A stretch of 64,000 nucleotides of DNA from contig NZ_FODB01000002.1 in NCBI RefSeq assembly GCF_900110265.1, positions 1-64,000 of the forward strand, in the 5' to 3' direction. Source of the stretch: Vreelandella aquamarina (GTDB lineage Bacteria; Pseudomonadota; Gammaproteobacteria; Pseudomonadales; Halomonadaceae). Below, in pieces: positions 55,495-63,766 of the stretch. The position numbers and the translations under genes were made by a program. A model generated the notes under the pieces. It made no database searches. It worked only from the letters and a program-made list of their open reading frames with translations, and had not been told where the DNA came from. Position 1 is the stretch's first letter; every line of letters begins with the position of its first letter.

Positions 55495-56325
55495 ATGCCT
55501 ACTTCCCTCGCCCACCACTACCATCAAGCGCTGCGCGACCAGGATATCCTTAACCAACTGAGCTCCCACTACCCCGATGGCCCCACGCTGCATCAATTAG
55601 CACCGCTCGACCAGCTGCATATTGGCGGTATCGCCGCATCAAAAAGGCTCTTGGATTTGCTCGATCAGAGCGCCCCTATGGCGCTGGATATTGGCGCAGG
55701 GCTGGGGGGATTGATGCGCCAGGGGGCCGCATTGGGTTTTCATCTCACCGGACTGGATATTACCCACCGCTTTAACGTGCTGAATCAAGCCATCAGCGAA
55801 CTGGCAATGACACAGCCTCCTAACGATTCATCAGCGGGCACTCTGCGCTGTGTGACGGGAGATGCCTGCGCACTGCCGTTTAGTGATGCCAGCTTCGATG
55901 CTGTGCTGTTCCAACACAGCCTGATGAATATGCCCGATCCTGCACGCGTACTGGCCGAGTGCCGCCGCGTGCTGCGCCCCGGCGGGCAGCTGGTGATGCA
56001 TGAGGTGGTCAGCGGCCCTCACTGCGAGGCACTGCGTTTTCCGGTGCCCTGGGCAGAAGGGCCGACACACTCGCATTTGCTGACGTTGGCGGCATTGACA
56101 CAGCGACTGCAAACGGCGGGCTTCGATATTCGACACTGCGAAGACTGGAGCGACACGGCACTTGAATGGCGCCAGCGCCAGCGGCAAAAAGAGCAGGCAG
56201 CGCATGCCGCTGTGCTTTCGCCGCAATGGGTGTTCGGTGAGAGGTTTGTGCAGATGGGAAAAAATTTGCTAGAAAATTTGGCCAACGGCGCAATTAACGT
56301 GGTGGAAATCAGCGCCCGTTGCTAG
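55495..56325 (+). CDS. SAM-dependent class I methyltransferase
   Basis: A 276-residue Rossmann methyltransferase of the Methyltransf_11/UbiE-like group. Motif I is LDIGAGLGGLMRQGA (about residues 63-77), the acidic end of beta 2 is GLDITHR, motif II/post-II is GDACALPFSDASFDAVLFQHSLMNM and motif III LRPGGQLVMHEV. The substrate is unknown; an N-terminal region (1-55, YHQALRDQDILNQLSSHYPDG) may form the substrate lid. No biosynthetic partner nearby; the outer-membrane-like gene at 56370 follows by 44 bp and may be co-transcribed. Confidence 0.85.
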   Translation: MPTSLAHHYHQALRDQDILNQLSSHYPDGPTLHQLAPLDQLHIGGIAASKRLLDLLDQSAPMALDIGAGLGGLMRQGAALGFHLTGLDITHRFNVLNQAISELAMTQPPNDSSAGTLRCVTGDACALPFSDASFDAVLFQHSLMNMPDPARVLAECRRVLRPGGQLVMHEVVSGPHCEALRFPVPWAEGPTHSHLLTLAALTQRLQTAGFDIRHCEDWSDTALEWRQRQRQKEQAAHAAVLSPQWVFGERFVQMGKNLLENLANGAINVVEISARC

Positions 56326-56369
56326 TCTGTTAGGGATAACGTCAACAAGAAAGGACAAGAGGAACGCCA

Positions 56370-56939
56370 ATGAACCGCTTGGCAAGCACCCTGCTCTTGA
56401 GTCTGTTCGGCACGCTCCTACCCCTAGAAGCCACCTTGGCCGATGATGACGCTCCTGCTCTCTCCTATGCAGCCCCCAATAGCGAATGGATGCGCCTCGA
56501 TAACGGTGTGGTGCTGGAAGGCAGCGACCTGAGCAGCCTGGACACCAACACCACCGGCTTTCGGCTGACCGCGGGATTCAGCCCCGAACAGCTGCCCCGG
56601 CTGGATATCGGTGCCGAGATCGCCTATCGCGAAAGTGAAGAAGTCCCCATTACTTCCCAGATGAACCCGCTGCTCATGGACACCCTGAGCCTGGGTGGCG
56701 CCTTGGTGGCAGGCGTGCGCATGGGCGCCGTCAGCATTTATGCCAAGTCCGGCTTCACCGAGTGGCGTGGTGAAGCGTACCAGCCCCAGGCCGATGATGG
56801 CGGCACGGCGCTACTGCAAGGCTTCGGCGCCACCATGACCATCAACCGGTTGATCAGCCGTTTCGAGTACGAGCGTATCGATGCAGCCACGCTCAGCCAC
56901 CTCAATATGCTCAGCGCTTCGCTACACCTGCCGTTTTAA
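56370..56939 (+). CDS. Putative outer-membrane beta-barrel protein
   Basis: A 189-residue precursor with signal peptide (MNRLASTLLLSLFGTLLPLEATLA, cut at TLA-D). The mature 165 residues show alternating hydrophobic/polar stretches that look like about eight beta-strands (for example TGFRLTAGFSP, RLDIGAEIAYRE, LVAGVRMGAVSIYAKSGFTEW), and end in Phe (SASLHLPF), the usual signal for outer-membrane insertion. It resembles the OmpA-like small porin group in general shape only. Function unknown. Confidence 0.7.
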   Translation: MNRLASTLLLSLFGTLLPLEATLADDDAPALSYAAPNSEWMRLDNGVVLEGSDLSSLDTNTTGFRLTAGFSPEQLPRLDIGAEIAYRESEEVPITSQMNPLLMDTLSLGGALVAGVRMGAVSIYAKSGFTEWRGEAYQPQADDGGTALLQGFGATMTINRLISRFEYERIDAATLSHLNMLSASLHLPF

Positions 56940-56973
56940 TCCCAGTTTTCGATGCTGCCAGCCGAGATGTCTC

Positions 56974-57002
56974 TTGACTCGGCGTTTATCCGTGTTAATG
57001 TA
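56974..57002 (+). promoter_or_regulatory. Promoter of trpR-trpE-trpG
   Basis: TTGACT (56974-56979) and a weak -10 AATGTA (56997-57002) with 17-bp spacing. The -10 lies inside the TrpR operator, so repressor binding would block polymerase. Confidence 0.5.
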
Positions 57003-57029
57003 CTAGCGTACTAGTACATTAACACGGAT
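56988..57029. promoter_or_regulatory. TrpR operator, 19-bp-arm inverted repeat
   Basis: Arms of 19 bp (56988-57006 and 57011-57029) flank a CGTA centre. The core GTACTAG-CGTA-CTAGTAC matches the TrpR operator GTACTAG-TTAA-CTAGTAC in both half-sites. It lies 26 bp before trpR, so it should confer autoregulation and tryptophan control on trpE and trpG. Confidence 0.8.
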
Positions 57030-57054
57030 TACATCGACCGCTGGTGACTCACTC

Positions 57055-57324
57055 ATGCCCCTCTCTCCGTCACACTATCAGACTGAGCTGGTACGCCATC
57101 TGGTGGCCATCGAGACCCCCGAGGCCATGGACGCTGCGCTGGCCAGCCTGCTGACCCCAGCGGAGTACCAGGAAATCAGCAAGCGCCTGCAGATTTTCAA
57201 GCTGCTCAACGAAGGGGTGCCCCACCGCAAGATTGCCGACACCCTCGGGGTCGGTATTGCCACGGTATCCAGGGGCTCTCGCGCACTGAACCAGTCACCT
57301 TCATCACGGAACGACCCTTTATGA
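57055..57324 (+). CDS. trpR: Trp operon repressor
   Basis: An 89-residue TrpR-family repressor that binds operator DNA when loaded with tryptophan. It shows the family pattern LLTPAEYQEISKRLQIFKLLNEGVPHRKIADTLGVGIATVSRGSRAL, where the second half is the helix-turn-helix (LGVGIATVSRGS against LGAGIATITRGS in E. coli). It overlaps trpE by 4 bp (ATGA). Unlike E. coli, where trpR stands apart, it heads its target operon here and has a near-ideal operator upstream. Confidence 0.92.
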   Translation: MPLSPSHYQTELVRHLVAIETPEAMDAALASLLTPAEYQEISKRLQIFKLLNEGVPHRKIADTLGVGIATVSRGSRALNQSPSSRNDPL

Positions 57325-58742
57325 GCACTCACACTCAGGCCAACACCCCTGGCCCAACGCCGTTTACACTGCCCCGTAAACCCCACTACGTGACGCTGGC
57401 GGCAGACTGCGACTTTTTCGCCCTGTTTCAGAAAATCGAGCGCCGCTTCGACACCTGCTACATGCTGGAGTCGCTAGGCGAAGATAGCCACATGGCGCGC
57501 CACTCGATCATTGGTTTCGACCCCGAATATACGCTGTACGCCAATGGCCACACGCTGACCATCGAAAACCGCGACGGTCAGGCCGAGCAGTACACCAGCG
57601 AGAACCCCTACGAGCTGCTGCGCAGCCTGATTCCGCAGAACATCATTTCCCGCAAGTACGCCGGCGGCCTCAGCGGCTATCTGGGCTACGACGCCATGCA
57701 GTACTTCGAGCCTTCGCTGACGCTGAAAGCCAGCGACGACTTCGATACGTTCCGCTTTGGGCTGTACAAAGACGGCCTGATTCTCGACAAGATGACCGGG
57801 GAAGTCACTTACTTCTATTACGATAATAGCCGTTACGCGTTTCTGCAGACGCTGATCGACGCCGACGACGAGCCAGCAGGCCCGCTGCACATTACCGCGC
57901 TGGGCGACACCATGAGCAAAGCCGAGCACGCCGAAGCGGTCGCCAAGGTGAAGCAGGACATTATCGACGGTAAGGTTTTCCAGTGCGAAGTGGGCTTTAA
58001 AAAGCGCTTTCGCATTCAGGGCGACACCCTGGCGCTTTACGACCAACTGCGTACCATCAACCCCTCGCCGCAGATGTACTACGTGAAGTTTGGCGAACAG
58101 AAGTTGATTGGCGCGAGCCCCGAGCTGCTGTTCCGCCTGCGCCAGGGCGAGATGGAGACGTTCCCGCTGGCGGGCACCACCCTGCGCGGCCAAACGCCCC
58201 AAGAAGATACCCAGCTTGCCCGCGCGCTGCTCAACGACCCCAAAGAGATCGCTGAGCACAACATGATTGTGGACCTGCACCGCAACGATATTGGTCGAGT
58301 GGCGCAGTTTGGGACGGTCAAAGTGCGCAGCCTGATGGATATCAAGCGCTTCAGCCACGTACAGCACATTTCGAGCGAGATCGTCGGCATTATTGCCGAG
58401 AGCGAAGACATGTTCACCGCGCTGGCCAGCAACTTCCCGGCAGGCACGCTCACCGGAGCGCCCAAAATCGAGGCGATGAAAATCATCGACGATCTGGAAA
58501 CCGATGGGCGCGGCCCCTACGGCGGCGCGGTGGGTCAGTTCTCCTTCAACGGCGACTGCACCTTTGCGATCCCCATTCGCACTGTGTTTGTCAACGGCGA
58601 GCGCGCTTACGTGCAAACCTGTGGCGGCAACGTGTACGACAGCAACGCCGAGGATGAGTACGAAGAGATTCGCCGCAAATTCGCCGGCACCCGCAAGGCC
58701 TTAGCCCCCTTTATGGATACGGAAACGGAGAGCCCCGCATGA
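57321..58742 (+). CDS. trpE: Anthranilate synthase component I
   Basis: Chorismate-utilising enzyme of 473 residues that makes anthranilate with ammonia from TrpG. Feedback-site region: MLESLGEDSHMARHSIIGF (the LLES motif of Trp-sensitive TrpE appears as MLES). The catalytic core has NPSPQMYYVKFG, PLAGTTLRGQT, AEHNMIVDLHRNDIGRV and FPAGTLTGAPK. Several blocks differ from the usual pseudomonad form (for example PIAGTRPRG), so this copy looks like a distinct lineage. It overlaps both trpR and trpG by 4 bp. PabB (aminodeoxychorismate synthase) is the alternative, made unlikely by the TrpR control. Confidence 0.88.
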   Translation: MSTHTQANTPGPTPFTLPRKPHYVTLAADCDFFALFQKIERRFDTCYMLESLGEDSHMARHSIIGFDPEYTLYANGHTLTIENRDGQAEQYTSENPYELLRSLIPQNIISRKYAGGLSGYLGYDAMQYFEPSLTLKASDDFDTFRFGLYKDGLILDKMTGEVTYFYYDNSRYAFLQTLIDADDEPAGPLHITALGDTMSKAEHAEAVAKVKQDIIDGKVFQCEVGFKKRFRIQGDTLALYDQLRTINPSPQMYYVKFGEQKLIGASPELLFRLRQGEMETFPLAGTTLRGQTPQEDTQLARALLNDPKEIAEHNMIVDLHRNDIGRVAQFGTVKVRSLMDIKRFSHVQHISSEIVGIIAESEDMFTALASNFPAGTLTGAPKIEAMKIIDDLETDGRGPYGGAVGQFSFNGDCTFAIPIRTVFVNGERAYVQTCGGNVYDSNAEDEYEEIRRKFAGTRKALAPFMDTETESPA

Positions 58743-59413
58743 AGGTGCTGATCATCGATAACTACGACTCCTTCACCTATAACCTTTACCAGTTTATTGG
58801 TGAGATTCTGACCACGGAGAAGAATCGCGGCGAGCTGCCTCATTTTGAGATCATGGTGAAGCGCAATAACCAGATTGATTTTAAAGCGATTGAAGCCATG
58901 GCGCCGGATCGCATTATTATCTCGCCTGGCCCAGGCTCGCCGGATGACCCGCGCTACTTTGGCGTATGTGCCGAGGTGATTGAGAAGCTGGGCAAAACCA
59001 CGCCACTGCTGGGGGTTTGCTTAGGCATGCAAGGGATTGTGCATGTGTTTGGCGGCAAGGTGGTCAAAGCGCCGCTGCCAATGCACGGTAAAATCAGCCC
59101 CATTAATCACAATAACCAATCGGTATTCAACGGCGTGCCCGACCAGCTTGAAGTGATGCGCTACCACTCACTGATTGCCGATGCGGCGACACTTCCAGAG
59201 TGCCTAGAAGTGACCGCCACAGTAGGTGCACTCACCGCCGACAACTTTGCTGAGCGCGGCCGCTGGCAGGCAGCGGGTGAATTTGAGCTGATGGGCGTAA
59301 AGCACCGTGACTACCCAATTCACGGCATTCAGTTTCACCCGGAGTCGTTTGCCACCGAGGGCGGCAAAGAGCTCATCGCTAACTTCCTATTTGCCCCTAA
59401 CGCAGTGGCATAA
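58739..59413 (+). CDS. trpG: Anthranilate synthase component II (glutamine amidotransferase)
   Basis: Class I glutamine amidotransferase of 224 residues delivering ammonia to TrpE. The catalytic triad is Cys94 (LGVCLGMQGI), His200 and Glu202 (QFHPES). The oxyanion strand is IISPGPGSPDD. A roughly 15-residue insertion relative to usual TrpG (about residues 22-36, EILTTEKNRGELPHF) and a longer ALTADNFAERGRWQAAGEF loop mark it as unusual, matching the atypical TrpE beside it. No trpD or trpC follows. Confidence 0.92.
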   Translation: MKVLIIDNYDSFTYNLYQFIGEILTTEKNRGELPHFEIMVKRNNQIDFKAIEAMAPDRIIISPGPGSPDDPRYFGVCAEVIEKLGKTTPLLGVCLGMQGIVHVFGGKVVKAPLPMHGKISPINHNNQSVFNGVPDQLEVMRYHSLIADAATLPECLEVTATVGALTADNFAERGRWQAAGEFELMGVKHRDYPIHGIQFHPESFATEGGKELIANFLFAPNAVA

Positions 59414-59693
59414 CCGCGACAAGACCACCTAACACTGCAATATTGAGCAGCACCGTGGCCCAATAAACGCGTCGAAAGCTGGTTTTTTGGGTCTTGTGGC
59501 GCAGCTGCTGCTGCGCGCACCATGCCCCCGGCCAACCGCCTAGCAGCGCCAGCCAGTGCAGCGTTTTCTCACTCACCCGCTGGCGCTGTTTAATCGCGGC
59601 CCGCTTATCCCACGCATAGAGAACGTAGGTAATCACGCTGGCCGTCGCATACCACGCCAGTAGGTAACTCATATAAGTTGGCATCTCTGTCAT
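59397..59693 (-). CDS. DUF1294 family membrane protein
   Basis: A 98-residue protein with three hydrophobic segments (about 8-24, 44-56, 76-94) and the DUF1294 pattern YAWDKRAAIKQRQRVSEKTLHWLALLGGWPGAWCAQQQLRHKTQKTSFRRVYW. Function unknown; some family members carry an extra cold-shock domain, absent here. Its 3' end overlaps trpG by 17 bp tail to tail. Confidence 0.88.
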   Translation of the reverse strand: MTEMPTYMSYLLAWYATASVITYVLYAWDKRAAIKQRQRVSEKTLHWLALLGGWPGAWCAQQQLRHKTQKTSFRRVYWATVLLNIAVLGGLVAVMPLR

Positions 59694-59699
59694 GGAGAA

Positions 59700-60776
59700 C
59701 TACTTGCGCCGGGAAGGCGGCTTACCGGAGGCAGCTTTACCCCCGCTGGGGCGGCCGCCCTTTATCGCGCCCTTACGCGCGCCCGGTTTGCCGCTAGAGT
59801 GGCTCCCGGGCCTCCCCTTTCCTTTAGTGGCCGGTCTTCCCGCTGACGCTGCTCCTTTGCCGCCTGACTTACCAGCAGCGGCCCCTTTTGCCTTGGGATC
59901 CTTGCGGGCTTTGTTACCCGCGCCGGCACCTGAAGAGGCCCGTTTTGCTGCCGTCTTTTTATCCTGCGCGCTACTTCTACCGCCGCTGTAGTTGGGTCGG
60001 GCGATTTTTTTCTTCTCAGGTGCTTTCTTCTCAGATGTTTTCTTCTCAGGCGCTACATCTGAGGTTTCGGTGAGGGCAACAATGGTCTCGATCTCTTTGG
60101 GCGTCAGGTCACGCCAATCCCCCAGCGCCAGCCCTTTCAGCGAGACGTTCATGATGCGCGTACGTACCAGTTGCGTCACTTCGTAGCCAAAGTATTCGCA
60201 CATACGGCGAATTTGGCGGTTGAGCCCCTGCACTAGCGTGATATTGAACACAAAGGTGGACTCTTTAACCACCTGACACTTTTTGGTCATCTGCCCAAGG
60301 ATCGGCACGCCGCCCTGCATACCGGCAATAAACTCGTTGGTGATCGGTTTATCGACCGTCACCACGTACTCTTTTTCGTGGTTGTTGTTGGCGCGCAGGA
60401 TTTTGTTGACCAAGTCGCCGTTGTTGGTGAGAAAGATCAACCCCTGGGAGTCTTTATCTAAGCGCCCAATGGGGAAAATACGCGTGCCGTGCTTCACAAA
60501 CTCAACGATATTGTCTTTTTCTGCCGACTCCGTGGTGCTGACAATCCCCACCGGTTTGTTGAGCGCGATCAGTACTAAATCCTCCTCTTCCTGCGGCTCA
60601 ATCTCCTGGCCGTTGACCTTTACCCGATCCCCCGCGACCACTTGGTCACCAGTGGTTGCCCGGCGGCCGTTGATCCACACATTGCCCTGCTCGACAAAGC
60701 GGTCCGCCTCCCGGCGGGAGCAGAGGCCGCTTTCGCTGATGTATTTATTGATACGGGTAGATTTTCGTAACGACAT
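59700..60776 (-). CDS. rluF: 23S rRNA pseudouridine(2604) synthase, RluF-type, with long basic tail
   Basis: Residues 1-235 form an S4 domain (1-60, [24 protein letters not shown]) and RsuA/RluF catalytic domain with Asp107 in [11 protein letters not shown], and the block [23 protein letters not shown]. RluF modifies U2604 of 23S rRNA. From about 240 to 358 comes a low-complexity tail of Lys, Gly, Ala, Ser and Pro, starting with an EKKxxEKKxPEKKK repeat. E. coli RluF has 290 residues, with a shorter basic tail. The tail probably binds rRNA. Confidence 0.9.
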   Translation of the reverse strand: MSLRKSTRINKYISESGLCSRREADRFVEQGNVWINGRRATTGDQVVAGDRVKVNGQEIEPQEEEDLVLIALNKPVGIVSTTESAEKDNIVEFVKHGTRIFPIGRLDKDSQGLIFLTNNGDLVNKILRANNNHEKEYVVTVDKPITNEFIAGMQGGVPILGQMTKKCQVVKESTFVFNITLVQGLNRQIRRMCEYFGYEVTQLVRTRIMNVSLKGLALGDWRDLTPKEIETIVALTETSDVAPEKKTSEKKAPEKKKIARPNYSGGRSSAQDKKTAAKRASSGAGAGNKARKDPKAKGAAAGKSGGKGAASAGRPATKGKGRPGSHSSGKPGARKGAIKGGRPSGGKAASGKPPSRRK

Positions 60777-60802
60777 AAATCGCCATATAGCCTAAATAAA
60801 CG

Positions 60803-61000
60803 TTAAAAAGAGGAGCCGGGCTGCTTGAGGAACTCGACCTCTTCCGGAGTCGAGGCTCTGCCCAAGACCGCATTGCGATGCGGGTAGCGCCCAAAGCGAT
60901 CGATAATCTGTTGGTCGATTTGGGCATCTTTCTTAAACCACTGGGCTGGCGACAACTCCTGAAACCAGAATGCCAGCACGGCCTGAGCGTCTGTGGTCAT
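60803..61000 (-). CDS. DUF924 family protein with internal deletion
   Basis: From ATG 61000 (GGAGG 7 nt upstream) the product has only 65 residues. The first 27 (TTDAQAVLAFWFQELSPAQWF, then KKDAQID) match the N-terminus of DUF924 proteins and the last 35 (IDRFGRYPHRNAVLGR, STPEEVEFL, PGSSF) match their C-terminus. The middle of about 110-120 residues, including the helical repeats of the usual protein of about 180 residues, is missing without a frameshift. It could be a decayed gene or a genuine mini-protein. No other function can be stated. Confidence 0.7.
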   Translation of the reverse strand: MTTDAQAVLAFWFQELSPAQWFKKDAQIDQQIIDRFGRYPHRNAVLGRASTPEEVEFLKQPGSSF

Positions 61001-61023
61001 GTTTCTGCCTCCAACACTGGACA

Positions 61024-61059
61024 TAAAGAAAAGCGCCGCCACCCATCGGTAGCGGCGCT
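61024..61059 (-). terminator. Terminator of ppc
   Basis: On the minus strand AGCGCCGC pairs with GCGGCGCT around a 12-nt loop and is followed by TTTTCTTT. It lies just after the ppc stop (61077) and before the DUF924 gene. Confidence 0.85.
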
Positions 61060-61076
61060 GGTGGGCTGTCTTCAGC

Positions 61077-63725
61077 TTAGCCGGTGTTACGCAGGCCAGC
61101 CGCAATACCCGCCATGGTGACCATTAACGCGCGGGAGAGATCCGGGCTAATCGCGCCGTCGGCATCGCGGTTACGCTGCAAAAGCTCGGCTTGCAGGCCG
61201 TGCAGCGGGTCGATGTAAGGGTTACGCACGTCAATCGCCTGACGAATCAATGGCGTGTTCTCCAGCAATTTCTCCTGCTGAAGAATATCTAACACCACGT
61301 CTTCCAGCCGCTCGAAGCGCTCGCGGAGCTTTTTGCCCAGCGCTTTTAGCGAGGGTTCGTCCACCAAGCGGTGCTCATAGTAGGCGGCAATCGCCACGTC
61401 TGCTTTGGCCAGCAGCATCTCTAACATATCAAGGTAGGTGCCAAAGAAGGGCCACTGGGTGCGCATTTCTTGCAGCACTTCACGGCCGCCGGGCTGTTCC
61501 AGGCGGAGGGAGAAGGCTTCGCCGCTGCCAAGCCAAGCGGGCAGCATCAGGCGGATTTGTGTCCAGGCGAAAATCCAGGGGATCGCCCTCAGGGTTTCCA
61601 CACCACCATCCTGGCGACGCTTGGTCGGCCGCGAGCCTAGCGGCAGCCTACCCAGCGCGCCCTCCGGCGTCACCGCACGGAAATAGGGGACGAAGTCGGG
61701 ATCTTCCCGTACAACACCCACGTAAGCCGCATGGGCCACCTTGGCCAGTTGATCCATCTCTTCGCGCCAGTGGGGTTCCGGCGCGGGCGGTGGCAATAGC
61801 GTGGCTTCCAGCACCGCACAGGCGTAGATCTCCATGGAACGCAGCGCGATATCCGGCTGGCCGAACTTAAAGCGAATCATCTCGCCCTGCTCGGTCACCC
61901 GCAGGCTGCCGTTCACGGAGCCAGGCGGCTGGGAGAGAATCGCCGCGTGGGCCGGACCGCCCCCACGGCCAACGGTACCGCCACGGCCGTGGAACAGCGT
62001 CAGATCAACACCGTGCTTGTCGCATACGTTGACCAGGGCTTCCTGGGCACGGTATTGCGCCCAGGCAGCGGCCAATTGCCCCGCATCTTTGGCGGAGTCG
62101 GAGTAGCCGATCATCACCTCTTGGCGGTCTTTAGCCAACGCGCGATAGCCGGGCAGCGCCAGTAGTTTGTCGATCACATCCCCCGCGTGGTCCAGATCGT
62201 TCAAGGTTTCGAACAGCGGTGCAATGGGCAACGAGACTTGCCCCCCCACTTCCTTCATCAACAGCGCCACGGTGAGCACATCCGAAGGCTCGGCGGCCAT
62301 GGAAATAATGTAAGTACCCAGCGCTTCTGCATGCTCCTGGGCGATCACCTTGAAGGTGTCGATGACCTCACGGGACTCCGCCGAACACTCCCAGCGGCGG
62401 GGTATCAGCGGGCGGCGAGACTCAAGCTCCGCCAGCAAAAACTCCTGACGCTGGGTTTCGCTCCACTCTTGGTAGTGGCCTAGGCCTAAGGAGCTGGTGA
62501 GTTCTTCCATTACTTGGGCGTGGCGGCTGGCTTCCTGGCGAAGGTCGAGCTTGGTCAGCGTGACGCCGAACACGGCCACGCGGCGCAGGGTATCCAGCAG
62601 CGCACCGTTGGCAATGGTATCCAGCCCCACGTCGCACAGCGAGCGGTAGCAGGCCAGCAGCGGCGCGTAAATTTGGTCGCGGGTTTCAATAATCGGCCCG
62701 CCATCGTAGTTGCGGCCATCCAGCTGCGCTTTTGCCCAGTCGCGGGTGGCTTCCATTTTGGTTAGTAACCGTTTGAGCAGCTCCCGGTAGGGTTCCGCCA
62801 CATCGCCCACTTCGGCTTTTAGGGCGCTGTTGGCTTTCCACATGGAGAGCTCGGTTTTGAGCTGTTCTAAATCGCGCAGATAGAGATCCGCTGCCATCCA
62901 GCGGCCTAGCAGCAGCACTTCCTGGGTGACTTTGGCGGTGACATTCGGGTTGCCGTCGCGGTCGCCACCCATCCAGGAGGCGTAGCGAATCGGCGCGGCA
63001 TCCAGCGGCAGGCGCTCGCCTGCGGTGTCCAGCAGCAGGTTATCCAGGTCGCGATGAAAATCCGGCACCGCCTGCCACAGCGAGTTCTCGATGACGGCAA
63101 AGCCCCACTTCGCTTCGTCTACCGGTGTGGGGCGTTCGTGGCGAATCTCGTCGGTATGCCACGCCTGGCTGATCAGCTCTTCCAAACGGCCTTGGGCGCG
63201 GGCACCACGCTCGGGGTAATCCTCGGAGCTTTCGATCGCAGTCAAGCACTCATCGATCGCATCGTATTTTTGGATCAGCGTACGACGGATGACCTCGGTG
63301 GGGTGAGCGGTCAGTACGAGCTCGACGCGCATATTAGCCAGGGTTTCCACCAGCTTGCGGGGCGAGTTACCGGCCTGCTGAGCGCGCCCCAAGAGCTCCC
63401 CTAGCGCGGGCTGCGAACCGGGTTTGTAATCCTCCACCCGACGGAACCGTGCCCGGTAGTGCTGCTCGGCAATGTTAGCCAGGTTCAAAAACTGGTTAAA
63501 GGCGCGGGTAACGGGTAAGAGGTCGCGCTCGGGAAGCTGGCGCAGGTACTCTATCAACTGGCGCTGCTGCAGTGAGTCGCCCTGGCGACCCCGCTTGGCA
63601 TGGGCACGAATGGTTTCGATTTTATCGACAAACGACTGGCCTAAATCGTCGGCAATGGTTCTTCCCAGGCTATCGCCTAGGATACGCACGTTGTCGCGCA
63701 GGGATTCGTGTAAATCATGACTCAT
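61077..63725 (-). CDS. ppc: Phosphoenolpyruvate carboxylase
   Basis: Carboxylates PEP to oxaloacetate, refilling the TCA cycle. At 882 residues it matches E. coli Ppc (883). Catalytic His141 lies in VLTAHPTEVIRRT, and the glycine-rich FHGRGGTVGRGGGPAH loop and the C-terminal RNTG end (LRNTG here) are intact. AAGGAGG precedes ATG 63725. Upstream is mazG. Confidence 0.97.
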   Translation of the reverse strand: MSHDLHESLRDNVRILGDSLGRTIADDLGQSFVDKIETIRAHAKRGRQGDSLQQRQLIEYLRQLPERDLLPVTRAFNQFLNLANIAEQHYRARFRRVEDYKPGSQPALGELLGRAQQAGNSPRKLVETLANMRVELVLTAHPTEVIRRTLIQKYDAIDECLTAIESSEDYPERGARAQGRLEELISQAWHTDEIRHERPTPVDEAKWGFAVIENSLWQAVPDFHRDLDNLLLDTAGERLPLDAAPIRYASWMGGDRDGNPNVTAKVTQEVLLLGRWMAADLYLRDLEQLKTELSMWKANSALKAEVGDVAEPYRELLKRLLTKMEATRDWAKAQLDGRNYDGGPIIETRDQIYAPLLACYRSLCDVGLDTIANGALLDTLRRVAVFGVTLTKLDLRQEASRHAQVMEELTSSLGLGHYQEWSETQRQEFLLAELESRRPLIPRRWECSAESREVIDTFKVIAQEHAEALGTYIISMAAEPSDVLTVALLMKEVGGQVSLPIAPLFETLNDLDHAGDVIDKLLALPGYRALAKDRQEVMIGYSDSAKDAGQLAAAWAQYRAQEALVNVCDKHGVDLTLFHGRGGTVGRGGGPAHAAILSQPPGSVNGSLRVTEQGEMIRFKFGQPDIALRSMEIYACAVLEATLLPPPAPEPHWREEMDQLAKVAHAAYVGVVREDPDFVPYFRAVTPEGALGRLPLGSRPTKRRQDGGVETLRAIPWIFAWTQIRLMLPAWLGSGEAFSLRLEQPGGREVLQEMRTQWPFFGTYLDMLEMLLAKADVAIAAYYEHRLVDEPSLKALGKKLRERFERLEDVVLDILQQEKLLENTPLIRQAIDVRNPYIDPLHGLQAELLQRNRDADGAISPDLSRALMVTMAGIAAGLRNTG

Positions 63726-63766
63726 GGGCGTGGCCTCCTTGCGGGGTCGCGTTGATGATTTTGAAA

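Noticed and set aside
57474-58616. 380-codon open frame on the minus strand, antisense to trpE
   Set aside because: Its composition is typical of a shadow frame in GC-rich coding DNA (His/Val/Ala/Gln rich), it has no ribosome binding site, and trpE on the other strand is certain.
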